Below are positions 33,358-40,794 of a stretch of 64,000 nt of DNA, one piece after another. The position numbers and the translations under genes are program-made. The number at the start of each line of letters is the position of its first letter. The first letter of the stretch is position 1. The stretch is from contig JAUTCN010000007.1 in assembly GCA_030673965.1 (NCBI GenBank), forward strand, positions 1 to 64,000, in the 5' to 3' direction. A model generated the notes under the pieces. That model saw only the letters and a list, made by a program, of their open reading frames with translations. It made no database searches and was not told the DNA's origin. The stretch is from Fusobacterium sp. JB019 (GTDB lineage Bacteria; Fusobacteriota; Fusobacteriia; Fusobacteriales; Fusobacteriaceae).

Positions 33358-34140
33358 ATGAAAGAAAATAGAAATAAGATACTTCTAATATGTTTAACCT
33401 TAATATTTATTTCTTGTTCATCTATAAAAAGAGGATATAGATATGGAAAAATAGAAAAAGTTAATTATTTAGAAGAAATGGAATATGATAAGACTATATT
33501 TTTTGGAGGGAGTGATAAATTAGGACCAATAAATAGAAGAATATATTATTTTAATGGGATGTTTGATAGATATGTATCTTATCCAGTTTTAAGTAGATAT
33601 GATTATTATACTCCTAATTTTTTAAAAAAAAGAATTAGTAATTTTTTCTCTAACTTTGCAGAAATACCTACAGGAATAAATGAGTTTTTACAATTAAGGT
33701 TTTATGATGGGATGGAAACAACTTTTAGATTTGCAATAAATACAACGGTTGGAATTGGTGGATTATTTGATCCAGCTTCTAAGATAGGGTTATCGAAGCA
33801 TAGAGAAACGTTAGGAAGAACTTTGGCCTATTATGGAGTAGGGGCAGGATCGTATGTAGTAGCTCCATTTTTAGGACCAACTAATGTAAGAGATTTGAGT
33901 TGTTATGGTATAAGTTCTTATGGATTGAATCAAGTAGGAGTTTATGATTATTTAGGGATGGATTTGGCCAGTCCGTATGGAATTTTAGCTTTTGCTATAG
34001 ATACTAAAAATAATATGGGAATATATTTTATGGATACAGATTATGTGTTTGAATATGAATATTTTAGATATTTGAATAAAAAATATTTAGATATTTTAGA
34101 TAAGCAGAATAAATATTATTCAGAAGGAAAGGGAATATAA
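33358..34140 (+). CDS. mlaA: MlaA/VacJ family outer-membrane lipoprotein
   Basis: A 260-residue lipoprotein. The signal ends in the lipobox LIFISC with Cys20 as the lipidated residue. NRRIYYFNGMFDRYVSYPVL, RISNFFSNFAEIPTGINEFL, FRFAINTTVGIGGLFDPASK, ETLGRTLAYYGVGAGSYVV and PFLGPTNVRD follow the MlaA pattern. MlaA extracts phospholipids from the outer leaflet of the outer membrane; it shows that this organism has an outer membrane. No mlaBCDEF genes are nearby. Its stop overlaps the next start (TAATG). Confidence 0.92.
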   Translation: MKENRNKILLICLTLIFISCSSIKRGYRYGKIEKVNYLEEMEYDKTIFFGGSDKLGPINRRIYYFNGMFDRYVSYPVLSRYDYYTPNFLKKRISNFFSNFAEIPTGINEFLQLRFYDGMETTFRFAINTTVGIGGLFDPASKIGLSKHRETLGRTLAYYGVGAGSYVVAPFLGPTNVRDLSCYGISSYGLNQVGVYDYLGMDLASPYGILAFAIDTKNNMGIYFMDTDYVFEYEYFRYLNKKYLDILDKQNKYYSEGKGI

Positions 34141-34922
34141 TGAGGATATCAATACTAGGAAGTGGAAGTGGAGGGAATGCTACTTTTGTAGAAATTGATG
34201 GAGTTAAAATACTTATTGATGCTGGATTTAGTGGGAAAAAAATTAATGAAAGATTAAATGAAATAGGTGAAGAGATTAAGAATATAGAAGGGATTTTAAT
34301 TACTCATGAACATATTGATCATATTCAAGGGGCAGGAATTATTTCTAGAAAATATAATTTAAAAGTATATATAACTAAAGAAAGTTATAATATTTGTGGA
34401 AAAAAATTAGGAAAAATAAAAAAGGAAAATTTAAACTTTATTGATATAGATCAAGTTTTCTTTAGAGATAAAGTTAAAGTTAAACCTTTTGATGTGATGC
34501 ATGATGCAGCAAGAACAGTTGGATTTAGAATAGAAGGGATAAAATCTAAAAAAGTTTTAACTATTTCTACAGATATAGGTTATATAGATAATAGAGTAAG
34601 AGAATATTTTAAAAACTCTGATATAATAGTAATTGAATCAAATTATGATTATCAGATGCTTATGGAATGTAATTATCCTTGGGATTTAAAAGATAGGGTT
34701 AAAAGTAGGAATGGGCATTTGTCAAATAACGATGCAGCAAAATTTATTTGTGAAACCTACAATAAAAAATTAAAAAAAGTTTATTTAGCTCATGTGAGCA
34801 AAGATAGTAACAGCAGAAAAATTGTTTCAAAAACAATATTAGATGAGTTAAATAGATTAAAAATAAATATACCAGTGGAAATTGCTAGTCAAGATGTGGT
34901 AACTAAATTGTATAAAATTTAG
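34140..34922 (+). CDS. walJ: Metallo-beta-lactamase-fold hydrolase, WalJ/YycJ type
   Basis: A 260-residue cytoplasmic MBL-fold protein. ISILGSGSGGNATFVE, KILIDAGFSGKKINERL and the metal motif THEHIDHIQGAG are typical of YycJ (WalJ), with later ligands in DVMHDAARTVGFRI, STDIGYI and LAHVSKDSN. The family probably acts as a nuclease in DNA metabolism; the reaction is not settled. It is translationally linked to mlaA and followed by the UDG-like gene. Confidence 0.88.
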   Translation: MRISILGSGSGGNATFVEIDGVKILIDAGFSGKKINERLNEIGEEIKNIEGILITHEHIDHIQGAGIISRKYNLKVYITKESYNICGKKLGKIKKENLNFIDIDQVFFRDKVKVKPFDVMHDAARTVGFRIEGIKSKKVLTISTDIGYIDNRVREYFKNSDIIVIESNYDYQMLMECNYPWDLKDRVKSRNGHLSNNDAAKFICETYNKKLKKVYLAHVSKDSNSRKIVSKTILDELNRLKINIPVEIASQDVVTKLYKI

Positions 34923-34930
34923 GGGGACTT

Positions 34931-35515
34931 ATGAACAAAGAAGAATTATGGGAAGAATTAAAATTTGAAATAGGAAATTTAGAACGTTTAAAAAATATAA
35001 CAGAGGAAGAAATTATTTTAGGAAGTGGAAATAAAAATGGCAGTCTTTTATTCATAGGGGATGATAATAAATTATATGAAGATGAAGATTTAAGATTTGA
35101 AATAGGTTCTAGTGGAGAGTTTTTTATAAAATTATGCGATTTAGCAGAAATTTCACCAAAAGACTATTTTATAACAACTTTAACTAAACAAGAATTAAGG
35201 TTTAGAGATTTGTTTGAAGAAGAACAAATTAAAATTTTAGAATTGTTAGATATGCAAATTTCATTGCTTTCTCCAAAAGTGATTATATTTTTTGGCCAAA
35301 GTGTAGCAGAAGCTGTATTAAAAAAAGAAGTAAATATGGGGAAAGAAAGAGGCAAATTTTATAAATGGAAAGGTGGAATAGAGTTTCTTATAACTTATGA
35401 TGTAGAATATATAAAAAAAGTTAGAGAAAATACAGGAAGAAAATCTAAAGCTGCTTTGGAATTTTGGAAAGATTTACAAAATATAAAAAATAAATTGGAA
35501 CAAATAAATGGATAA
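34931..35515 (+). CDS. Uracil-DNA-glycosylase-superfamily-like protein, degenerate
   Basis: A 194-residue protein matching the layout of family-4 UDGs: LFIGDDNKLYEDEDLRFE stands in for GExPGxxEDxxG, EIGSSGEFFIKLCDLAEI for VGxAGxLLxxLL, DYFITTLTK for the xNxxKCRPP segment, and LLSPKVIIFFGQSVAEAVL for the PKxIxxLGxxA helix. The N-terminal and later Fe-S cysteines of family 4 are absent, and the HPxA catalytic-histidine segment reads ITYDVEYI. Glycosylase activity is doubtful. It lies 8 bases after walJ and overlaps the cyclo-ligase gene by 8 bases. Confidence 0.6.
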   Translation: MNKEELWEELKFEIGNLERLKNITEEEIILGSGNKNGSLLFIGDDNKLYEDEDLRFEIGSSGEFFIKLCDLAEISPKDYFITTLTKQELRFRDLFEEEQIKILELLDMQISLLSPKVIIFFGQSVAEAVLKKEVNMGKERGKFYKWKGGIEFLITYDVEYIKKVRENTGRKSKAALEFWKDLQNIKNKLEQING

Positions 35516-36068
35516 AAAAGAATTGAGAGCAAAAATAAAAAAAATTAGAGAAGGATTATTGTTTGAAGAAAAGAATAGATTAAGCGAAAATATAACTAAT
35601 AAATTTTTAGAATTAGAAGAAGTTAAAAAAGCAAAAGTTATAATGAGTTATATGGATATAAAAAATGAGGTACAAACTAAAAAGCTTAATGAAAATTTAA
35701 AACAAATGGGAAAAAAAGTATTATTACCTTCTGTAGAGGATCTTGGGATAAAGGTTTATGAGGATAATGAACTTTACAAAAAAAGTAAGTTTGGAGTTTT
35801 AGAACCTTTTGGGGAAGAATATAGAGGAAATATAGATATAATTATAGTTCCTGGAATTGTTTTTAATTCTAGTGGAGATAGAATAGGATTTGGAAAAGGA
35901 TACTATGATAAATTTTTATCAAAAAATATTTATAAAAAAAGTTTAAAAATATCGATAATTTATAATTTTCAATTGGTAAATGACTTTTTAGGAGAAGAAT
36001 TTGATCAAAAAATAGACATGCTAGTGAAAGAAAATGATATTTTGAATTTTCTAAACATTGAAAAATAA
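35508..36068 (+). CDS. 5-formyltetrahydrofolate cyclo-ligase
   Basis: A 186-residue enzyme of standard length. KKELRAKIKKIREGL, VIMSYMDIKNEVQTK, KVLLPSVED, VPGIVFNSSGDRIGFGKGYY and DKFL are family signatures, with GFGKGYYD as the ATP-site loop. It converts 5-formyl-THF to 5,10-methenyl-THF. It overlaps the preceding gene by eight bases. Confidence 0.93.
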   Translation: MDKKELRAKIKKIREGLLFEEKNRLSENITNKFLELEEVKKAKVIMSYMDIKNEVQTKKLNENLKQMGKKVLLPSVEDLGIKVYEDNELYKKSKFGVLEPFGEEYRGNIDIIIVPGIVFNSSGDRIGFGKGYYDKFLSKNIYKKSLKISIIYNFQLVNDFLGEEFDQKIDMLVKENDILNFLNIEK

Positions 36069-36086
36069 AAGATGTTATGCTAAAAT
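36058..36086 (+). promoter_or_regulatory. yebC promoter
   Basis: TTGAAA (36058-36063), 17-base spacer, TAAAAT (36081-36086), starting within the end of the cyclo-ligase gene and 39 bases before the yebC start. Confidence 0.6.
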
Positions 36087-36124
36087 GTAGAATAGATAGA
36101 TTTTAACAAGTAGGAGGGATTTTT

Positions 36125-36877
36125 GTGTCAGGACATAGTAAGTGGAATAATATTCAACATAGAAAAGGAGCTCAAGATAAAAAAAGGGCTAGCTTATTTA
36201 CAAAATTAGGAAAAGAATTAACAATAGCGGCTAAAGAAGGTGGAGGAGATCCTGGATTTAACCCTAGGTTAAGACTAGCTGTAGAAAAGGCAAAGGCAGG
36301 AAATATGCCTAAAGATATATTAGAAAGAGCAATAAAAAAAGGAACTGGAGAATTAGAAGGTGTAGATTATCAAGAAATTAGATATGAAGGTTATGGTCCA
36401 TCAGGAACAGCTTTTATAGTTGATGTTGTAACAGATAATAAAAATAGATCAGCTTCAGAAGTAAGAAGCACTTTTTCAAGAAAAGATGGTAATTTAGGAT
36501 CAGATGGAGCTGTTTCTTGGATGTTTAATAAAAAAGGAGAGATTATAATTTCTTCAGAAGAAGTTAAAGATGCAGAAGAATTTATGATGGAAGCTTTAGA
36601 AGCAGGTGCGGAAGATATAGTGGAAGAAGAGGGAGAATATCAAGTAATTACTGATCCAACAGATTTTCAAGTAGTTTTAGATGCTTTAACAGAAGCAGGA
36701 TATAAACATGAAGAAGCTGAAGTAACTATGTTACCAGAAAATAAAGTTAATATAACTGATTTATCAGTAGCTAAAAAAGTTTTAGCTTTATATGATACTT
36801 TAGATACTTTAGATGATGTACAAGAGGTGTATTCAAACTTTGATATACCAGAAGAAATTTTAAATCAACTTGATTAA
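36125..36877 (+). CDS. yebC: YebC/PmpR-family protein
   Basis: A 250-residue protein starting at GTG 36125 after AGGAGG, with the family N-terminus SGHSKWNNIQHRKGAQDKKR, then NPRLRLAVEKAKAGNMPKDI, YEGYGPSGTA and SWMFNKKGEI. Family members are DNA-binding regulators and, in the TACO1/YebC group, help ribosomes through proline-rich stretches. It is followed by a strong terminator. Confidence 0.95.
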   Translation: MSGHSKWNNIQHRKGAQDKKRASLFTKLGKELTIAAKEGGGDPGFNPRLRLAVEKAKAGNMPKDILERAIKKGTGELEGVDYQEIRYEGYGPSGTAFIVDVVTDNKNRSASEVRSTFSRKDGNLGSDGAVSWMFNKKGEIIISSEEVKDAEEFMMEALEAGAEDIVEEEGEYQVITDPTDFQVVLDALTEAGYKHEEAEVTMLPENKVNITDLSVAKKVLALYDTLDTLDDVQEVYSNFDIPEEILNQLD

Positions 36878-36888
36878 TAAAAAATATG

Positions 36889-36924
36889 ACTTTCTAGATA
36901 TTTTAGTATCTAGAAAGTTTTTTT
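36889..36924 (+). terminator. yebC terminator
   Basis: Twelve-base arms ACTTTCTAGATA (36889-36900) and TATCTAGAAAGT (36907-36918) with a six-base loop and T tract to 36924. Confidence 0.9.
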
Positions 36925-36984
36925 ATAGACAAAAATAAAAAATGTGTTAAAATAGGTAATAAATTGCAATTTTAAGGGGGAGAT

Positions 36985-37239
36985 ATGGAAACTTTAGGAT
37001 TGATAGCGGCAGTTTTAACCACATTATCTTTTTTACCACAAGTTATGCAAGTAATAAAGACCAAGGATACAAAGAGTATTTCTTTAGGAATGTATTCGAT
37101 GTTTGTTTTAGGAGTTGTATTATGGGCGGTATATGGTTTTCTAATGAATGATAGACCGGTTTTTATTGCGAATTTAATAACTTTCTTTTTATCTTTTATA
37201 ATATTAATTTATAAAATAATAGAGATAAGAAGAAACTAA
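36985..37239 (+). CDS. SemiSWEET family transporter
   Basis: An 84-residue membrane protein with three hydrophobic segments (about 4-22, 37-56, 60-79), the triple-helix unit of SemiSWEETs. LTTLSFLPQVMQVIKTKDTK carries the conserved PQ motif, and SISLGMYSMFVLGVVLW follows. Homodimers move sugars across the inner membrane by facilitated diffusion. It is monocistronic, between two terminators, beside the inositol/MgsA genes; a sugar ligand cannot be deduced. Confidence 0.92.
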   Translation: METLGLIAAVLTTLSFLPQVMQVIKTKDTKSISLGMYSMFVLGVVLWAVYGFLMNDRPVFIANLITFFLSFIILIYKIIEIRRN

Positions 37240-37240
37240 A

Positions 37241-37270
37241 AAACTACTGTATTAACAGTAGTTTTTTTGT
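37241..37270. terminator. Bidirectional terminator between SemiSWEET and mgsA
   Basis: AAACTACTGT (37241-37250) and ACAGTAGTTT (37255-37264) with a four-base loop; T runs follow on both strands. Confidence 0.85.
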
Positions 37271-37641
37271 TAACTATTTAAACCTTTTATTAATAATTCG
37301 GCTGTTTCACGGTTAGTAGCAATCGGAATTTTATGAACATCAGATAGACGAATTAAAGCTTGTACATCAGGTTCATGTGGCATTGCAGACAATGGATCTC
37401 TGAAGAAAAATACAGCAAGTATGACTTCGTTTGCTATATCAGCACCTATTTGTTGATCTCCACCAAGGGGACCAGATAAATATCTAGTAATATTTAAATC
37501 GGTAGCTTGTATAATTCTAGTTCCAGTAGTTCCAGTTCCAACAAGCTCATATTTAGAAAAAAAATCTTTGTGTTTTTTTACAAAATCAACAAGTTCATCC
37601 TTTTTTTTATCATGAGCGATAAGAGCAATTCTTTTTTTCAT
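37270..37641 (-). CDS. mgsA: Methylglyoxal synthase
   Basis: A 123-residue enzyme of normal length. [37 protein letters not shown] with catalytic Asp62 and [20 protein letters not shown] are MgsA signatures. It converts DHAP to methylglyoxal and phosphate when phosphate is scarce or triose phosphate piles up. It is 15 bases after iolR on the same strand; since inositol breakdown yields DHAP, cotranscription with the inositol regulator is meaningful. Confidence 0.95.
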   Translation of the reverse strand: MKKRIALIAHDKKKDELVDFVKKHKDFFSKYELVGTGTTGTRIIQATDLNITRYLSGPLGGDQQIGADIANEVILAVFFFRDPLSAMPHEPDVQALIRLSDVHKIPIATNRETAELLIKGLNS

Positions 37642-37656
37642 ATTTCCTCCTAAAAA

Positions 37657-38406
37657 TTAACAAAGTTCTAATTTTATTTTATTTTCTTTTAAGAAATTTT
37701 CATATTCTTTTGGTATAGAATCAGTTAATAAGAAATCAATATCTTCAAATTGAGCATAGGTAACAAGTCCAAGAGAAGAGAATTTTGAGCTGTCTATAAG
37801 TAGAAAAATTTCTGAGCTTTGTTTAATAGCTGTTTTTTTTATTCCAGATTCTTTAATAGAAGCATTAGTGATTCCATTCTTTATAGATATTCCAGTAGAA
37901 GCCATAAAGGCTTTTTGGATATTTAAATTTTTTAAAAATTCAATAGATTCTTTCCCGACAAAAGAATTAACAGTTCTATCAAGAGATCCAGATAAAGCGA
38001 TTATTTTAATATTTGGATAAGGCAAAGCTTTAATTATAAAATTTAAATTATTTGTAAAAACAGTAATAGATTTATTTTTAAGTCCTTCTATCATATGGAC
38101 AGTAGTTGTTCCTGAGTCTATGTAAATAATATCGTTTTCATTTACAAATTCGCTTGCTTTTAGAGCTATTTTTAATTTTAGATTTTGATGAATAATTCTT
38201 CTGTCTTTGAATGAGACTAATGTAGAGTTATCTGCAACAGTTACTCCTCCGTAAACTTTTTCAATTGTTCCTTTTTTTAGAATTTCTTTAATATCTCTTC
38301 TGATAGTATTCGGAGAAACTTTAAAAACTTCACAAAGTTTTTCCATTTTTACTGTTTTATGTTCTAAAATATATTCTTCTATTTTTTGTGTTCTTTCGTA
38401 TTTCAT
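37657..38406 (-). CDS. iolR: DeoR-family transcriptional regulator of the inositol genes
   Basis: A 249-residue repressor. The N-terminal helix-turn-helix (KMEKLCEVFKVSPNTIRRDI) and the GTIEKVYGG wing are DeoR-type; the C-terminal sugar-phosphate-sensing domain has IDSGTTTVHMI, TNNLNFI and ALSGSLDRTVNSFVG. The ATG at 38406 is chosen since AGAGGTT lies six bases upstream, while the in-frame GTG at 38412 abuts it. It is divergent from the Fe-ADH/iolJ genes, and three copies of a 12-base repeat lie in that region. The name IolR rests on position. Confidence 0.85.
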   Translation of the reverse strand: MKYERTQKIEEYILEHKTVKMEKLCEVFKVSPNTIRRDIKEILKKGTIEKVYGGVTVADNSTLVSFKDRRIIHQNLKLKIALKASEFVNENDIIYIDSGTTTVHMIEGLKNKSITVFTNNLNFIIKALPYPNIKIIALSGSLDRTVNSFVGKESIEFLKNLNIQKAFMASTGISIKNGITNASIKESGIKKTAIKQSSEIFLLIDSSKFSSLGLVTYAQFEDIDFLLTDSIPKEYENFLKENKIKLELC

Positions 38407-38438
38407 AAGCACAACCTCTCATTTAAAATTATATTATC

Positions 38439-38467
38439 ATTATACAACATTTTTTTTTCTTTGACAA
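38439..38467 (-). promoter_or_regulatory. iolR-mgsA promoter
   Basis: Minus-strand TTGTCA (38467-38462), 17-base spacer, TATAAT (38444-38439). Its -35 box overlaps the -35 box of the divergent promoter at 38461-38489, so only one polymerase can bind at a time. Confidence 0.75.
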
Positions 38468-38489
38468 ATAAGAAAAAAAATAATATAAT
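38461..38489 (+). promoter_or_regulatory. Fe-ADH/iolJ promoter
   Basis: Perfect TTGACA (38461-38466), 17-base spacer and perfect TATAAT (38484-38489). The -10 box is part of the first 12-base direct repeat, so a protein bound there would block it. Confidence 0.85.
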
Positions 38490-38524
38490 CAAATTAACAA
38501 AAATATAATCAAAATATAATCAAA
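38482..38524 (+). repeat. Three direct repeats AATATAATCAAA, candidate IolR operators
   Basis: AATATAATCAAA occurs exactly at 38482-38493, 38502-38513 and 38513-38524 (periods of 20 and 11 bases). The first covers the -10 box of the Fe-ADH promoter. A near copy, AATATACTCAAA, covers the -10 box of the iolG promoter at 40713-40724. Shared position over two -10 boxes supports a common repressor, probably the adjacent DeoR protein. Confidence 0.6.
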
Positions 38525-38547
38525 AGTTATTTTTAAAAGGGGGAGCA

Positions 38548-39702
38548 ATGGCGAATATATTTCAAATTCCTAAAAAAATTATAGCAGGAAAGGATGCATT
38601 ACAATTATCTAAAGAGAGTTTATCAACTTTTGGTAAAAAGGTGTTAATTGTTACAGATGATGTTATGATTAAATTAGGGAATGTAAAAAAATTACAAGAT
38701 GTGTTAGAAGAAATTAGTGTGGATTATGTTGTTTATTCAGGTGTTAACGGGGAACCTACTGATAAAATGGTAGAAGAAGGGATAAATGTTTATAAAGATA
38801 ATAAATGTGAATTTCTAATAGCTATAGGTGGAGGAAGTCCTATAGACACAATGAAAGCAATAGGGGCAATGATAACTAATTCAGGAGATATAAAAGATTA
38901 TAATGGTAAAATTATTGAGAAAGAACCTCCAATATTAGTAGCTATACCAACAACTGCTGGAACTGGATCAGAGGCTACAAAGGTTACTATTATAACAGAT
39001 ACAAAGAATAATATAAAGATGTTATTACAAGGAGGAAAATTAATTCCTACATTAGCTGTAGTGGATCCAGTATTCACATTAACAGCGCCTAAAGGAATAA
39101 CTGCAGCAACAGGAGTAGATGCATTAACTCATGCTATCGAAGCTTACACTTCAAGAAAATCTTTTCCTTTAGCGGATACTTTTGCTATATCAGCTGTAAA
39201 AAAATTATATGATAATTTGTTAAGGGTTTATGAAGATGGATTAGACATAAGAAGCAGAGAAATAGTTGCAACAGCAGCAACAGAGGCAGGTATTGCTTTT
39301 AACAATTCTTCAGTAACAATAGTTCATGGAATGAGTAGACCTATAGGAGCTTTATTTCATGTTCCTCACGGTTTGTCTAATGCTGTTTTACTTGAAAAAT
39401 GTTTAAAATTTTTAAAATCTGGTGCAGTAGATAGATTGGTAGATTTAGCTAAGGCTATAGGGGTTTATGATTCTAAAATGACAGATGAAGAAGCAGCAGA
39501 TAAATTTATAGAAGCGATAAGTGAATTGCTTGAAAGATTAGAAATACCTAATTTACAAGCTCTAAATATAGATAAAGATTTATTTTTTGAAAATATAGAT
39601 AAAATGGCTAAAGATGCTCTAGATAGTGGAAGTCCAGCAAACACTAGAAAAGTTGTGGCCCATGAAGATATAGTCTCTATTTATAAAGAGTTGTGGAGTT
39701 AA
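38548..39702 (+). CDS. Iron-containing alcohol dehydrogenase
   Basis: A 384-residue group III (Fe-dependent) alcohol dehydrogenase. AIGGGSPIDTMKAIG (NAD site), IPTTAGTGSEAT, TGVDALTHAIEAYTS, HGMSRPIGALFHVPHG supply the fold and iron ligands. It resembles lactaldehyde/1,3-propanediol-type enzymes. It is the first gene of the unit facing iolR, four bases before iolJ. The inositol pathway ends in malonate semialdehyde and DHAP; this enzyme may reduce malonate semialdehyde to 3-hydroxypropionate, or a methylglyoxal-derived aldehyde, since iolA is missing here. Substrate is inference. Confidence 0.9.
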   Translation: MANIFQIPKKIIAGKDALQLSKESLSTFGKKVLIVTDDVMIKLGNVKKLQDVLEEISVDYVVYSGVNGEPTDKMVEEGINVYKDNKCEFLIAIGGGSPIDTMKAIGAMITNSGDIKDYNGKIIEKEPPILVAIPTTAGTGSEATKVTIITDTKNNIKMLLQGGKLIPTLAVVDPVFTLTAPKGITAATGVDALTHAIEAYTSRKSFPLADTFAISAVKKLYDNLLRVYEDGLDIRSREIVATAATEAGIAFNNSSVTIVHGMSRPIGALFHVPHGLSNAVLLEKCLKFLKSGAVDRLVDLAKAIGVYDSKMTDEEAADKFIEAISELLERLEIPNLQALNIDKDLFFENIDKMAKDALDSGSPANTRKVVAHEDIVSIYKELWS

Positions 39703-39705
39703 AAA

Positions 39706-40554
39706 ATGGCTTTAGTAAAAACTAAAACATTATTAGATGATGCTCATGCTGGAAAATATGGAGTTGGAGCTTTTAATGTTGCTAATATGGAAATGATAAT
39801 AGGTGCAATTAGGGCAGCGGAGGAACTTGATACACCAATAATATTACAAATAGCAGAAGTACGTTTAAATTATTCTCCTTTGGAGTTAATAGGACCGATG
39901 ATGGTTGCAGCAGCTAAAAATGCTAAGGTTCCAGTTGCTGTTCATTTGGATCATGGTTTAACATTAGAAACTATAAAAAAAGCTTTAGATCTTGGTTTTT
40001 CATCAGTTATGATAGATGGATCAAAGTTACCATTGGAAGAAAATATAGAATTAACTAAGAAAGTTGTAAAAATGGCTAAAGAATATGATGCTGATGTAGA
40101 AGCTGAGATAGGTGTAGTTGGCGGAAGTGAAGATGGCACAGAAAAAAATGAAATTAAATATACAGATTTAGATGAAGCGTTAAGATTAGCGGAGGAAACA
40201 GGTATAGAAGCTATGGCAGTTGCAATTGGAAATGCTCATGGAGTTTATAAAAAAGAGCCAAAACTAAATTTTGAAATTTTAAAAAAAATACATGAATCAT
40301 TAAAAGAAACAAGATTAGTTTTACATGGAGGAAGCGGAATATCACAAGAAGATTTTAGAAAAACAATAAAAAATGGAATAACTAAATTAAACGTTGCTAC
40401 AGCTACATTTTTATCAGTTTATGATCAAGTTGAAAATCAAATTGATAAAATTAACAATTACTTTGAATTGAGTGAAACAGAGGTTCAAGGAGCTTATAAA
40501 AACGTAAAAAAACATATAAAAATATTTAAAACAGCAAAAATTAATAGAAACTAA
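39706..40554 (+). CDS. iolJ: Class II aldolase, probable 6-phospho-5-dehydro-2-deoxy-D-gluconate aldolase
   Basis: A 282-residue class II (Zn) aldolase of the FbaA/IolJ/KbaY group. GVGAFNVANMEMIIGAI, PVAVHLDHG (Zn ligand), EAEIGVVGGSEDG, AIGNAHGVYK and LHGGSGIS (phosphate site) are visible. It would split 2-deoxy-5-keto-D-gluconate-6-phosphate into DHAP and malonate semialdehyde. The IolJ call over fructose-bisphosphate aldolase depends on its place in the inositol cluster. A terminator follows at 40566. Confidence 0.82.
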   Translation: MALVKTKTLLDDAHAGKYGVGAFNVANMEMIIGAIRAAEELDTPIILQIAEVRLNYSPLELIGPMMVAAAKNAKVPVAVHLDHGLTLETIKKALDLGFSSVMIDGSKLPLEENIELTKKVVKMAKEYDADVEAEIGVVGGSEDGTEKNEIKYTDLDEALRLAEETGIEAMAVAIGNAHGVYKKEPKLNFEILKKIHESLKETRLVLHGGSGISQEDFRKTIKNGITKLNVATATFLSVYDQVENQIDKINNYFELSETEVQGAYKNVKKHIKIFKTAKINRN

Positions 40555-40565
40555 CGAAAAAAATC

Positions 40566-40610
40566 AGAGAGGTTTTCACCATTTTATGGGCATAAACTTC
40601 TCTTTTTTTA
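40566..40610 (+). terminator. Terminator after iolJ
   Basis: AGAGAGGTTT (40566-40575) pairs with AAACTTCTCT (40594-40603) with one G-U pair; an inner CCAT/ATGG helix extends it, and T residues run to 40607. Confidence 0.75.
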
Positions 40611-40691
40611 TATTATTCATTTTATAAATGTGTACTTTCAAAACATATATAGTTAAAGCTGGCTATTTTAATCTAAAATAATAAAAAAAAT

Positions 40692-40724
40692 TTGACAAAT
40701 TTTGTAAAATGTAATATACTCAAA
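40692..40724 (+). promoter_or_regulatory. iolG-iolC operon promoter with operator-like repeat
   Basis: TTGACA (40692-40697), 17-base spacer, TATACT (40715-40720). The -10 box sits in AATATACTCAAA (40713-40724), one base different from the three repeats at the Fe-ADH promoter. The 75 bases between it and iolG are A-rich and hold no other gene. Confidence 0.8.
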
Positions 40725-40794
40725 ACATGATAATGAATTAACCAAAAATAAACAAAAAGTATTTTAAAACTTTATAAGGAGGACTTAAAAGGAA

